DNA from: Sabethes cyaneus
Taxonomy: Eukaryota > Arthropoda > Insecta > Diptera > Culicidae
Assembly: GCF_943734655.1 (NCBI RefSeq)
Contig: NC_071355.1
Coordinates: 16,814,268-16,878,267, forward strand
Length of the DNA stretch: 64,000 bases
Direction: 5' to 3'
Of the stretch, positions 12,005-24,082 are shown in pieces (the stretch's first letter is position 1; each line of letters opens with the position of its first letter). Both the position numbers and the translations under genes were made by a program. The notes under the pieces were generated by a model, which was not told the DNA's origin, made no database searches, and saw only the letters and a list, made by a program, of their open reading frames with translations.

Positions 12005-12350
12005 TCTTACAAAGTGGTCTCATACCATATCATTTGGATCTGAATAGCTGAGTGTAGCTAATTGTCGTCCGTACCTGTGGAGCAAAGCGTTCGCAATGGG
12101 AAATGTATGGAGAAATTTAACATTTAATCTTTACATACATTTTCACTATTAAGCGTATAAAATATCATTATAAAAATATTACTATAAAATTGCTGTACAG
12201 TTTATCTACCCAACGACATATTAACAGCTATGTTTCGTTCAGTAGTATACTAGTTATAAGCATTTGAAATTTTTCAGTCAAACGTTACACTTCTATTTTC
12301 GTTTTTACAAAGTGCTACCCACTATTGTAAACAAAAACGTAGTCCTACGT
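12005..12350 (+). repeat. Dispersed repeat ending ACGTAGTCCTACGT, copy 1
   Basis: It shares long stretches with 48475-48826 in the same orientation (ACAAAGTGGTCTCA, CTAATTGTCGTCCGT, CTATAAAATTGCT, CATTCAAACGTTACACTTCT, GTTTTTACAAAGTGCTACCC). A partial inverted copy is at 38636-38890. Non-coding; class unknown. Confidence 0.8.
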
Positions 12351-12354
12351 CAAA

Positions 12355-12690
12355 AATTTATGCCTCATAGAACCCCCACATGCCAAAGTTGATTCCATTT
12401 GCTTGATTAGTTCTCGAGTTATGAGGAAATTTATATTACTTTTGTATGGGAGCCCCTCCTCTTAAAGAGAGGAGGGTTCCTAATTTGCCATAGAAAAAAT
12501 TCTTGCCTCCAAAAACCCTCACATGCCAAATTTGGTTCCATGTGCTTGATTAGTTATGCAGAAATTTGTGTTTCATTTGTATGGGAACCCCCCTCTTAGG
12601 GGGGTGAGGGTTCTCTAACCATCATAAGAACTTGTCTTGGCCCCAAAAACCCCTGCATACAAATTTTCACGCCGATCGGTTCAAATGACC
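12355..12690 (+). mobile_element. 3' fragment of the CTAGCTGACCC-type tandem element
   Basis: Two to three units with CCACATGCCAAAGTTGATTCC, TTAGTTCTCGAGTTATGAGG and the terminal block ATTTTCACGCCGATCGGTTC. The GACA tract and TATAGAT tail are missing. Confidence 0.75.
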
Positions 12691-12779
12691 GGACTATTTT
12701 GATGATCGAAGTACACTCAATCGATTTGAACAAAATTGATTGCAAGTGAAAGGAGACCATTTTGAAGTAATAACTTGCA

Positions 12780-13690
12780 AAGTTAATGGTGATTGGAACA
12801 GAGATTGGAACGGCGATTGGAGCTGGGGTTGGAACAGGGATAGGAACGGGAATTGGAATGGGGATTGGAACGAAGATTGGAGCGAGAATTGGAACGCGGT
12901 TTGGAGCGGAGATTGGAACGCGGTTTGAGTGGAGATTGAAGCTGGAATTGGAGCGGGAATTGGAACGGGGATAAGAGTGGGGATTGGAATCGGAATTGTA
13001 ACGCGTATTGGAAAGGGACTGGAACAGAGATTGGAAAGGGGATTGGAACGGAGATTGGAATAGGGATTGGAACGGGGTTTTAAGTGGGGATTGGAATCGG
13101 GATTTGAACGGGAATTTTAACGGGAATTAAAACGGGAATTGGAACGGGAATAGAAGTGGGGATTGGAACGGGGATTGGAACGGGGATTGGGACGGAACTG
13201 TAGCGGAGATTGGAACGGGTTTTGGAATGGTATTGGAACAGGGATTAGAACGGGAATCGGAACGGGGAGTGGAACAAAGTTTGGAAAGGTGATTGCGGGA
13301 TTGAAGCGGGAATTGGAGCGGGACTGGAACAGAGATTGGAACGGAGATTGGAACGGGGATTAGAGTGGGAATTGGAACCGGGATTGTAACCGAGATTGGA
13401 GCGGGGATTGGAACGGGGAATGAAGCGGGGATTGGAATAGAAATTGGAACGGGACTGGAACGGGAATTGAAACGGTAGTGTTGAAGCGGGCATTGGAACT
13501 GGAATTGGAACGGGACTGGAACAGGGATTGAAACGGAGATTGGAACGGGGATTGGAGCGGGGATTGAAACGGAAATTGGAACGGGATTAGAACGGGGATT
13601 GGAATGAATATTGGTACGTGGATTGGAACGGGGATTGAAACGGGAATATGAATAGGGATTGGAACAAGCATATGAACGGGGATTGTAGCA
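12780..13690 (+). repeat. 12-bp minisatellite, consensus GGGATTGGAACG
   Basis: About 900 bp of degenerate copies of GGGATTGGAACG and GGAATTGGAACG, with 6-bp slips. Because the unit is a multiple of three, long open frames exist on both strands; these low-complexity frames are artefacts. The bases just before the array (12690-12780) are single-copy as far as can be judged. Confidence 0.9.
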
Positions 13691-14142
13691 CATAACAGAA
13701 GTGGAAGTAGAAATCCAAACACGTACATGCTAATTTCTACAGATACTAACAAACCTGGCGGTAGCGAGTCACTTTTTTCCACGAAAACACACGAAAGCAT
13801 GTGAAAGGTGCTATGCGATTGGCAGCGAGCGTTCTGCTTATATTGCTGTTATTTGCTTCTATGCGAAAACCTTCCCAAAGAAAAATAAAAACAAAAAAGA
13901 CTCTGTTACCAGTTTTGATCGCCGAATCGTTCGGTCTTCCACTTCTGTTCTGTGATTGTACGATAGTTTCGTTCCTACCTGCTGAATCGCATACAGTTAA
14001 TACAGTACGTTAATTGGGTGGTTCGTTAGTTAGGTGTTCGCTAGTTGGGTCATGCTCCAGCTAAAATGCACTTGAATGTCAAAATTCTATCGAATTTCTG
14101 TTCACTGTCAGTCGGCCTAATAAGCGAATCACGATTCGATAG

Positions 14143-14575
14143 TTGGAGTCCAGTCGTGACTTAATTAACGAATTCAGGCTGGGAATAGGTAATCAGCAAA
14201 CTGAATATTTCTCGAAAGTCTCCGGCATTCCACGGGGCAACAATCTTATGCTCTTCATGCTATTAATCAATGATATAACACTCTGGCTTCGGGATGATTG
14301 CCACATGCTATTTGCAACCGATATCAAACTGTTTAAGTTTGTCAGGAATACAGCAGACTTTCGTCCTCCAGAGCTTAATAGATATTTTCATGCAGTGTTG
14401 TTTCAGTATTCTACTAACCGTTAGTATCGAGAAGTGTTGTAAATACCATTTCATTTTATAGAAAGTTCAACCCAGTTATATTACACTATACTGTGTGCGG
14501 TCAAGCAGTAGCTAGAGTAAACCAAGTTCGTAATTTGGGTGTAACGTTGGATACTTCGCTTACAGTGAAATAATC
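14143..14575 (+). pseudogene. LINE reverse transcriptase fragment with decayed active site
   Basis: The frame reads GIPRGNNLMLFMLLINDITLW, resembling the GVPQGS..GPLLF..INDI block of RT, then CHMLFATDIKLF, where the catalytic ADD motif has become ATD. After stops it continues in another frame with ARVNQVRNLGVTLDTSLTVK (14510-14575). It is the same family as the minus-strand fragment at 11140-11790. It lies only about 300 bp upstream of exon A, in the preceding intron or 5' flank. Confidence 0.82.
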
Positions 14576-14863
14576 GACAGCTTGGGTTTGAACTTTTAAA
14601 TACTATGTTGATAGAGTATAATCTTACGTAGAGGATTACATATATTACTAAAAAAATAAGATTTCAATCCCAGGATTAAAATTTTATTTTTTTTGGTTCA
14701 TAACTTTACCGATATTTTATTCAAATTACAGTAATTTAATCCTCCCCTCTCCGTCGAATCTACCAGACCGCAGTTATTTATTAATATACGATTCTCATGC
14801 TTATTTTTAGGCCACGTAGCGTATCAACCAATTTAATTCCTTTTTTCCTGTTATTTCCCGCAG

Positions 14864-15054
14864 GCTACACCGATTCCACCGTGGCTGTGATAATCGTGTA
14901 CTGCGTGCTGTTCGTCATCGCCGCCGGTGGCAATCTGTCGGTGGTAATTACGTTATTTCGCTCCCGTCGGCACCGGCGTTCCCGCGTTAGCCTTATGATC
15001 TGCCACCTGGCCGTTGCCGATCTGATGGTGGCCTTCATCATGATTCCCCTGGAG
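14864..15054 (+). CDS. ACPR: Exon A of a GnRH-superfamily GPCR (ACPR/AKH receptor type): TM1-TM2
   Basis: This exon encodes the first two membrane segments of a rhodopsin-class neuropeptide receptor that acts at the cell surface. Its first two bases finish a codon begun in an upstream exon, then it reads [16 protein letters not shown] and on into TM1 with the GGN-L motif. An Arg-rich first intracellular loop follows, then TM2 with LAVADL and the end MIPLE. The acceptor is TTTCCCGCAG and the donor GAG|GTAAGT, leaving phase 0. In insect AKH and ACP receptors the TM2 end LE is followed by GW, which is exactly what exon B supplies. Such receptors couple to Gq and calcium; the ligand would be ACP, or AKH if this is the paralogue. 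The call rests on remembered family motifs, not an alignment. The N-terminal exon was not found; no convincing start codon or signal lies just upstream. Confidence 0.88.
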
Positions 15055-17039
15055 GTAAGTGACGGCGCCAGGTTGTCTGTCATCACCTGACCTGACCTGA
15101 GCTGTGCTGAATGTGCTTATTTTGTTGTCGAAACGCTGCACCAGAAGAGCAAACTTTGTTCCATGTGTCTTCGACGTGTCTTGTTTTGTTTTTTTTTTGC
15201 TCGGTGGAAATTGTTTGCGGATGAAGATGATTTTTTCATCTAGGCTTCCATTTTCTCACTTGCTGTTGTTGTGATGAGCAAGATTGCTCATGAATAAATG
15301 ATTAACATAAAGTGGATACTACGCCAGCATATGGAATTTCATTCTTGTGCCTTTTTTGAGCTTGTTTTACTACTTTGTACAAATTTGTTGAATAAAAGCA
15401 AATTAGGCGCGAAGGATAAAAATATCATGGAAAAAAGATACCGCACTCCGAATAAACTGTCTAAAACAGAATACCGGATGTGCGTCCGGTCATCAAAATC
15501 ATTGAGTGGCAAAAATGATGATGGTGACATTTTTCCACCCTTTTTTGATCGTTAAAATCTATTCATTACTGGAGCACTTCCGTCCGATTCATGCGTGACA
15601 ACCAACCAACCAACCACCGGAGGACGGTTTTGTTGTTTTGCGTCTGGGTCCTGAGTTTTTTTTGTCAGCACTAAACTAGATTCATGCCATCCATTCGGAC
15701 CGTCGTCATCGTAATCCGCATCGGTTTCGTAAATTTACGATTGTTTTTGCTCCGAATTGATTCCACTAGGGCCCACTAAATAATGTTTAAATGTCTAGCC
15801 TTCCCCGTCGAGTAGCGAAAGATATTTGCTGTCTGATCCGTTTGTGTCGGTTTTGCTCTTATTTACTGTTGAAAAAGATTGGTGTCAAATTTAAATTCTT
15901 TTTTTTTCTTGTTGTTCCATGATTTGAAAAAAATACTTCCATACTAGACGTCAATAGACGATTTGTGGTCGAACGAAATCGATCGCACTGAACTGGAAAG
16001 CATAATTTATTATTTGCATACTAATGATTGCGTGTCTCGCGTTGTCTTTCTCCCCATGCCAAGGGCGAGAGGCTATAATTCACTTTCGAATTGGATTTTT
16101 TTGATTTGAATTCAGATTTTTCACTGATTACTAATTTACATTCATTATGATTATGCGGTTTGAAAAATAATCCGAAGTTTAGTTGAATGGTTCGATTTAC
16201 TTAATTTTTATGTTACGAATCTAAAACAAACGGAAAACGTAATATTTTCTATCGGATGCAAACACGTGAACATAGTCACGCAAGTAAAACCTATCTGATT
16301 AGGCTGATCTTACATCGAATCACTGCAACATCGTAAACGCCAAGTGGCCCATAAAATTTGTGTTGCTTCCCTAGCCTGGGAGCTGAACTTTTGATTGAGA
16401 GCGCACAGGGAAAATGGTGCCAAAGATTAAGCCGTCTAGCGGGTCTGTCTTTCTTGCTCTACCTACTGGCTGCTGTTGGACCTCCATTCAAGAGCAGTAG
16501 AGCATAAACCAGCCAGATTGAGTCAACAATATTCTTGCCATTCACTGATCTGATTCGGCATCTTTCGGTGGCTGTTGTGAATTATTTACTACTCAATAAC
16601 CGCCCGATTTTCCCGTTGGGTGGAACTGCTGCTGTACCCCAACATGACCTTTTTCCGCTTGATTACGCTGTGGCGCAGTAATTTGCATCATGGTTGGGTG
16701 CGATAATTTTCAGTGCTCTCAGTTTGGTCGATGATGTTCATGTTGTTGTAGCAAAACAAATGGAGAGGAAATGATTCACATCTTTTGTGATATGTATAAG
16801 TATCAGAGGACTGAGATTGGAGCTTACGCTTGAAGTCGCTTAAACCTAATTTCCTGTGTTTTAGTCTTGCTATGGATGAAAACGACATAATTTTAATTAT
16901 TTTTCTTAACTATCATCGTTAAAAGGAAAGATTTTGGTAATAAAAAGCAACAAAAACTGTAGCTTTCCCATAAATTCAAAACATTGTTCCTTAATTCTCA
17001 ATTTTAAAGTTTCAACTTTCAATTTTTACTTTTTACTTT
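15055..17039 (+). other. Start of the first intron (12.1 kb), low-repeat part
   Basis: The stretch begins with the exon A donor. It contains no recognised element and no ORF with family motifs. A short CCAACCAACCAACC tract is at 15600. Composition is AT-rich. It may be the best-preserved part of the intron. Confidence 0.5.
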
Positions 17040-17289
17040 TTCAATTTTCAATTTTCAATTTTCAATTTTCAATTTTCAATTTTCAATTTTCAATTTTCAA
17101 TTTTCAATTTTCAATTTTCAATTTTCAATTTTCAATTTTCAATTTTCAATTTTCAATTTTCAATTTTCAATTTTCAATTTTCAATTTTCAATTTTCAATT
17201 TTCAATTTTCAATTTTCAATTTTCAATTTTCAATTTTCAATTTTCAATTTTCAATTTTCAATTTTCAATTTTCAATTTTCAATTTTCAA
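17040..17289 (+). repeat. 7-bp satellite (CAATTTT)n
   Basis: About 35 nearly perfect copies of CAATTTT. Open frames across it translate to an FQFSIFN-type repeat and are not genes. It is the left array of the first heptamer composite. Confidence 0.97.
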
Positions 17290-17604
17290 GTTTGGCCATT
17301 GCAAATTATTTTTAGTCTTTGTCACCGCCCCCCCCCCCCTGGAAATTGGCTTGAAAATCGGGGGGCAAAAGAATACTTTGTACTACATATATGAGCTAAA
17401 TTTAAATTATTTTTAGAAAATCAATTGTCTGTGAGCTTTACAGCATGATGAACTCTAAAAATGATTGTACGAATAAACTTCAAGCAAAAATGCCTAAAAT
17501 CCATTTTCCATTGCTCGATTAAGAAAACTCTTTGTTTTTTTTCGCACTTTATAAAATATTTGTATGTAATGGCCTTTTTCAATTTTTCAGTTGTTCAGTT
17601 TTCC
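17290..17604 (+). repeat. Conserved spacer of the heptamer composite, copy 1
   Basis: It begins GCCATTGCAAATTATTTTT, with TTTGTCACC and a C-tract, and its right end is AAAATCCATTTTCCATTGCTCG, then a T-tract and TTCGC. The same blocks in the same order and orientation occur at 22815-23140. The middle 120 bp has diverged. Confidence 0.85.
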
Positions 17605-18117
17605 ATTTTTTACTTTTTACTTTTTACTTTTTACTTTTTACTTTTTACTTTTTACTTTTTACTTTTTACTTTTTACTTTTTACTTTTTACTTTTTACTTT
17701 TTACTTTTTACTTTTTACTTTTTACTTTTTACTTTTTACTTTTTACTTTTTACTTTTTACTTTTTACTTTTTACTTTTTACTTTTTACTTTTTACTTTTT
17801 ACTTTTTACTTTTTACTTTTTACTTTTTACTTTTTACTTTTTACTTTTTACTTTTTACTTTTTACTTTTTACTTTTTACTTTTTACTTTTTACTTTTTAC
17901 TTTTTACTTTTTACTTTTTACTTTTTACTTTTTACTTTTTACTTTTTACTTTTTACTTTTTACTTTTTACTTTTTACTTTTTACTTTTTACTTTTTACTT
18001 TTTACTTTTTACTTTTTACTTTTTACTTTTTACTTTTTACTTTTTACTTTTTACTTTTTACTTTTTACTTTTTACTTTTTACTTTTTACTTTTTACTTTT
18101 TACTTTTTACTTTTTAC
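17605..18117 (+). repeat. 7-bp satellite (ACTTTTT)n
   Basis: About 73 nearly perfect copies of ACTTTTT. All three forward frames are open and give FYFLLFT-type repeats; none is a gene. It is the right array of the first heptamer composite. Confidence 0.97.
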
Positions 18118-20912
18118 TATTTAGAGTTTTGAGGTTTGGAAGCTGGATTTTGATTGAAATTTGAATTTGGAATTATAGCAATTTCTCAAAGGAGCGTTTT
18201 CCTTGATTTACCTTTTTAAAAATATTTTGACATCATTATGCTTTGTTGTCAATTGTTTTCGAAACCACTATTTTTATTAATTTCTAAAGCAGTTTAACAC
18301 TAACCATTTGTTTAGCATTTGGTGTGTTAATATTAAATACAAGAAATACGTTGGTCAATTTTAAATTTTAATGGCATTTCTCCTAAACGCATACATCGTA
18401 TATTCAAATTAGTTTGCCACTCGCAAGCTCAAACGCTGGAAAACTTGTCCTTTTGTCACTCCACGTTTGAGTGCACTCTCGCCACAATTGTCAGTGTTTG
18501 AGCTTTGTTAGCCTTCCGTTGCACTTTACAAAACCATCTGTTCGCCGCACTTCTCTGACGGTACTATATGAACTACAAAGCTTTCTTCTTTCACCAGCCA
18601 CAATAGATCAAATAGCAGTTTGCTTCCACGTTCTCCATTAGGAAGCTTGTTAGGGGAATTTTTTTTTGTCAATTGCCCATGAAATGCTTTCCATCTCAAT
18701 TTGTACTTTTTTCCACCGTCATCGTTAGAGTGATTTTTAACGAACGCATCTCACTTGCTGTCTCAATTTACTGCTTCCTTTTGATGCTTACTAACAAGGA
18801 TCCTTATCAGGTATGACTTTTCTCTTGCTTCAACAGTTCTCAACCAATGCATAGCATTGCATTGCATTTTCTATGACGCTGAAGACATTCAGCTTTTGAG
18901 CCACTTTTCCTGTTTATAATTGCAAGTAGGGCTTGGGCTGCTTCGTCGTAATTGCATATTCCCGTTCTATCCACTAGAATTATTTTATAAAAAATTAGAT
19001 ATTCCCTAATATTTTTTTATCAAAATTTTCTTCTGACAAATCATCAATTCGTTTCAACGAAGAACTCGTTCAGCTTCAGTTTCATCATCTTTCAAATTAA
19101 TCATCGTTATTTTAAACCAAACACTTGATACCAAGTTATCTAAAGTTTTCTGTGCAAAAAAAAACTTTCATTGCGTGCGTGGAGTTCTGAATGACGTCAA
19201 CGCGTATTCGCGTTGATGGAATGAAAATCTTCAATGACAGCCAAGGTACAGCGAAGGAAACAACCGGATTTATTTCGTTCCACGCACATACTGTATGTAT
19301 TCACGTGTACCACATTTATCGTATTTCGTTAACTGAATTTGATAGATACGTTTTTGGGAGCTACATTTTAAATATAGCACCATCATGTTACAACCAAACA
19401 TGTTTTCCGTGTACATGTATCATACAGCCTATGATACCAAAATGTTAAAACAATCTGTACTTCAATTCAGATCCGGTATATCATTGCATTATTCCGAGCA
19501 TAAAGTGCTCGTTTACCATATCAAGCTAGCCGACCCCTGCCGAATTCTAATATGTATGTAGATGCATGCTCCATATCCGTAAGATTTCGCATGATATGCG
19601 ACACTCGACCCTGTCTGTCGTTTGTCATAAATGCTTGACAATGCTTGAGAAATAGCATGAGCTTTTACCGCGCTGCTGCCTCTGAAGAATAAGAAAAAAA
19701 CTCAAACGCGAAAAAAATTACCGTCATAAGTATGAAGAGACGTGGTCGGTGAATAAATTCGTGCGTAACACATGGCTTCGTCTGGTTTTCGCTTTCTGCA
19801 GAAAGGATTCAGACCGAGGAGCAATTTTAAAGGCCCGGCTGTTGAAATAATATTTATTTTATTGAGTCGCAGAAAAAACCGCACATTGAGAGATGGTAAT
19901 ACAGGTTCAAAAAGTAATAAAAAATCTGCAGATTTTTGACGAAAGTCAGATAATAATCAGGGACATTTATTCGTTTCAATGGAATGACAATACCCGTCAA
20001 AGCAACCAATAAAAAAAATTACTTTTAAAAAGACCCCCAATTGATACCGATGTACCCCGCCTTGGCTACGCTGACGCTTTTCATCTGTTGGATATGAATA
20101 AATAATCGACACAGAGAAAGCACAACAAATATGACTCACGCCATTCATTCAAGATGGCAAACACTACCTTGCACAAGGATAACGACTTTCCTCTAATAAA
20201 AAATTGATGAACATAGATGCGGTAAAAAAAATCGTGGAGGAAAATATCTCTTTCTCTCAAATTTATGATACACTACTCAACTTCAAACATACTGCTATGA
20301 ACTAGTGATACGTGATTGAAGCGAAAATGGAAGTACAATATATATCAACCGGCGCGGCGATATGCTAACGACACGGGTTCGGTACGAAACAGTCTGAAAT
20401 CAATCATATCTCTGTAGTTCTTCAACATCCTGAAAAGAAAATGATAACTTGCTTTCGAGGTAATTTGTCAAATCGTAACTCCAACACATTTCTTGTATTT
20501 ATTATTAACGTACAAAATGCTGATAAGACGCTCTAACCCTAATCGTTCAAAAATTAGTCACATTAGTCACATTAGTGACATGAGTCGTCATTGATTTTGT
20601 ACATTTCAAAAGCAGTTTTTTTGTTTGAAACAAAAATTCTATTCATGAAAATATATTTGCTGTGTTCAGATTAGCAAGAAGATTACAGTGAATACATTTT
20701 TAAATACAGAACCCCTGTTTTGTGCCTAAAAACTGCTTCCGAAATTGGCCTTCGCGACGAAAAGTTAATAACTGCTAGTTTCCCGTTAATAGTTTTGAAA
20801 AAGTTTAAAAAACAAAATTCCCGAAACATGCTGGTAGCATTAAATTCGAACCTTGACAAATATCGAAAATAATGAGTAAACGCTAAAAAGTAAAAGCGAA
20901 AAATTAAGAAGT
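18118..20912 (+). other. Intronic sequence without recognised genes
   Basis: AT-rich, with scattered ORFs under 90 codons and none with family motifs. A TTAGTCACATTAGTCACATTAG triplication lies near 20555. I see no splice-flanked exon matching the receptor. Confidence 0.5.
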
Positions 20913-21165
20913 ACAACAGGATTTCGAATTTGGCAACAAATGCGTGTCGCCTATGTTGCCAAAATCGAAACCGTGCTAAAATCGAGACTTTTTTAATATG
21001 AGAAATCTAAATGTAAATGCGTTAGAAATTGACTAAATGTTATTAATCAACGATTCCAACCTTTTTATCCGCGAGGTGCAAGCAAGTTTTTGGCGTCCTG
21101 TGGTAAGACGTAGTCCTACGGCAATAAAAATATTATCGAACCATGCCAAACTCGAAATCCCAAGT
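20913..21165 (-). mobile_element. Inverted, shortened copy of the CAGTGGGATTT MITE
   Basis: The reverse complement shares GATTTCGAATTTGGCAACA, GCGTGTCGCCTATGTTGCC, GTTAGAAATTGA, TTAATCAACGATT and TAAGACGTAGTCCTACGGC with 6286-6540. The terminal CAGTGGG is damaged (ACAACAGGATTTCG), so it is a decayed copy. Confidence 0.8.
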
Positions 21166-21235
21166 AAGTTAATACATATTTGAAAAACAAAAAAGTAAAA
21201 AGTAAGAGATAAAAAGCAGAAAGTAAAGAGTAAAA

Positions 21236-22205
21236 AGTACAAAGTTAAAAGTTAAAAGTTAAAAGTTAAAAGTTAAAAGTTGAAAGTTAAAAATTAAAAG
21301 TTAAAAGTTAAAAGTTAAAAGTTAAAAGTTAAAAGTTAAAAGTTAAAAGTTTAAAGTTTAAAGTTTAAAGTTTAAAGTTTAAAGTTAAAAGTTAAAAGTT
21401 AAAAGTTAAAAGTTAAAAGTTAAAAGTTAAAAGTTAAAAGTTAAAAGTTAAAAGTTAAAAGTTAAAAGTTAAAAGTTAACAGTTAAAAGTTAAAAGTTAA
21501 AAGTTAAAAGTTAAAAGTTAAAAGTTAAAAGTTAAAAGTTAAAAGTTAAAAGTTAAAAGTTAAAAGTTAAAAGTTAAAAGTTAAAAGTTAAAAGTTAAAA
21601 GTTAAAAGTTAAAAGTTAAAAGTTAAAAGTTAAAAGTTAAAAGTTAAAAGTTAAAAGTTAAAAGTTAAAAGTTAAAAGTTAAAAGTTAAAAGTTAAAAGT
21701 TAAAAGTTAAAAGTTAAAAGTTAAAAGTTAAAAGTTAAAAGTTAAAAGTTAAAAGTTAAAAGTTAAAAGTTAAAAGTTAAAAGTTAAAAGTTAAAAGTTA
21801 GAAGTTAAAAGTTAAAAGTTAAAAGTTAAAAGTTAAAAGTTAAAAGTTAAAAGTTAAAAGTTAAAAGTTAAAAGTTAAAAGTTAAAAGTTAAAAGTTAAA
21901 AGTTAAAAGTTAAAAGTTAAAAGTTAAAAGTTAAAAGTTAAAAGTTAAAAGTTAAAAGTTAAAAGTTAAAAGTTAAAAGTTAAAAGTTTAAAGTTTAAAG
22001 TTTAAAGTTTAAAGTTTAAAGTTTAAAGTTTAAAGTTTAAAGTTTAAAGTTTAAAGTTTAAAGTTTAAAGTTTAAAGTTTAAAGTTTAAAGTTTAAAGTT
22101 TAAAGTTTAAAGTTTAAAGTTTAAAGTTTAAAGTTTAAAGTTTAAAGTTTAAAGTTTAAAGTTTAAAGTTAAAAGTTAAAAGTTAAAAGTTAAAATTTAA
22201 AAGTT
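21236..22205 (+). repeat. 7-bp satellite (TTAAAAG)n with (TTTAAAG)n blocks
   Basis: About 135 copies of TTAAAAG, interrupted by a short block (about 21350-21385) and a long homogeneous block (about 21986-22168) of the one-base variant TTTAAAG. The sharp borders between variants imply local amplification rather than random mutation. It is the left array of the second heptamer composite. Confidence 0.95.
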
Positions 22206-22814
22206 AAAAGTAAAGAAAAGAAAACAGAAAAGTAGAAAATTAGAAAAACTGAAAAACTGAAAAACAGAAAACCAAGAAAAACAGAAAACAATTGAAAATT
22301 GAAAACTGAAAAACTGAAAAATTGAAAAACTGAAAAACAGAAAAACGGAAAAATAGAAAAGCAGAAAAGCAGAAAAACAGGAAAAGAGAAAAACAGGAAA
22401 ACTGAAAAAAACAATTGAAAATTGAAAAACTGAAAGCTGGAAAACTTAAAAACTAAAAAACAAAAATGCTGAAAAAGTAAAAGACTGAAAAACCAAAAAA
22501 CTTAAAAACTGAAAAAGTAAAAAACTGAAAAACCGAAAATCTGAAAAACTGAAAACCTGGAAAACCAAAAATCTGGAAAACCGAAAGACTGAAATATTTA
22601 AAATCTGAAAAACTAAAGAACTGAAAAACAGAAACACAGAAAACTAGAAAAGCAGACAAATAGAAGAGTAGGAAAACAGAAAAACTAAAGTTCTGAAAAA
22701 GTAAAAAACTATAAAACAGAAAAACTAAAAAACTGAAAAAGTGAAAAACCGAAAAAACTGTAATACCGTAAGTAAAAGTTAAAAATTAAAAGTTAAAAGT
22801 TAAAAGGTAAAAGT
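22206..22814 (+). repeat. Degenerate A-rich repeat (ACTGAAAA/ACAGAAAA-like)
   Basis: About 600 bp of irregular GAAAAACTGAAAAAC-type sequence with many single-base variants, ending with a few TTAAAAG units just before the spacer. It looks like an older, decayed version of the 8-mer array at 23144-24075. Confidence 0.85.
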
Positions 22815-23143
22815 TGCCATTGCAAATCATTTTCAAAGTTTTTGTCACCCCCCCCCCTCTCCCTACAGCTTGAAAAACTCGAAAAATGAGTTAACGTTAA
22901 CGCTTCTAGCATGAAATAGAAATGGAGGTTCAAATAGTGGAATTTCCAAAGCTCGACCAAAAAAATTTTCTTTCGTTTTTGTCTTTTTGTTCGTAGATTT
23001 TTGTATGAAAAATAACAACGTATTTATTAAAAGCAAGAAAAGATTTGGTTTTCACATTTACACTTTAAGTAAAAATGCTTAAAATCCATTTTTTTTTGCT
23101 CGATTAAAAAATTCTGTTTTTTTTCGCCCCCCCCCAGAAGTTT
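22815..23143 (+). repeat. Conserved spacer of the heptamer composite, copy 2
   Basis: Homologous to 17290-17604 at both ends: GCCATTGCAAATCATTTT, TTTGTCACC plus C-tract on the left; AAAATGCTTAAAATCCATTTTT, TTGCTCGATTAA and TTTTTTTTCGC plus C-tract on the right. The middle differs. Confidence 0.85.
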
Positions 23144-24082
23144 CAGAAAAACAGAAAAACAGAAAAACTGAAAAACTGAAAAACTGAAAAACTGAAAAAC
23201 TGGAAAACTGAAAAACTGAAAAACTGAAAAACTGAAAAACTGAAAAACTGAAAAACTGAAAAACTGAAAAACTGAAAAACAGAAAAATCGGAAAACTGAA
23301 AAACCGAGAAACAGAAAAACAGAAAAATTGAAAAACTCTAAAACTGAAAAGCCGAATAAAACTGAAAATAAAACTTGAAATCTTGAAAAACTGAAAAACT
23401 GAAAAACTGAAAAACTGAAAAACTGAAAAACTGAAAAACTGAAAAACTGAAAAACTGAAAAACTGAAAAACTGAAAAACTAAAAAACTGAAAAACTGTAA
23501 AAGTGAAAAACTGAAAAACTGAAAAACTGAAAAACTGAAAAACTAAAAAACTGAAAAACTGAAAAACTGAAAAACTGAAAAACTGAAAAACTGAAAAACT
23601 GAAAAACTGAAAAACTGAAAAACTGAAAAACTGAAAAACTGAAAAACTGAAAAACTGAAAAACTGAAAAACTGAAAAACTGAAAAACTGAAAAACTGAAA
23701 AACTGAAAAACTGAAAAACTGAAAAACTGAAAAACTGAAAAACTGGAAAACTGAAAAACTGAAAAACTGAAAAACTGAAAAACTGAAAAACTGAAAAACT
23801 GAAAAACTGAAAAACTGAAAAACTGAAAAACTGAAAACCTGAAAAACTGAAAAACTGAAAAACTGAAAAACTGAAAAACTGAAAAACTGAAAAACTGAAA
23901 AACTGAAAAACTGAAAAACCGAAAAACAGGAAAACAGAAAAATCGGAAAACTGAAAAACCGAGAAACAGAAAAACAGAAAAATTGAAAAACTCTAAAACT
24001 CTAAAACTGAAAAGCCGAATAAAACTGAAAATAAAACTTGAAATCTTAAAAATGTATTGCTGAAATTCTGAAAAACTGAAAA
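23144..24082 (+). repeat. 8-bp satellite (ACTGAAAA)n
   Basis: More than 90 copies of ACTGAAAA. A 335-codon minus-strand frame (FQFFSFSV repeats) crosses it but is an artefact of an 8-bp unit without stops. A non-repeat block with GCCGAATAAAACTGAAAAT occurs twice inside, near 23280-23385 and 23935-24050, showing that a segment of about 655 bp was duplicated. Confidence 0.95.

Noticed and set aside
13801..14013. 70-codon frame with a hydrophobic start, considered as the receptor N-terminus or signal peptide
   Set aside because: It ends in a stop before exon A with no supported donor in the needed phase, and its Lys-rich middle does not fit the family.
17461..18164. Three overlapping open frames of 177-223 codons
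   Set aside because: They are translations of the ACTTTTT satellite; all three frames are open because the 7-bp unit has no stop in any register.
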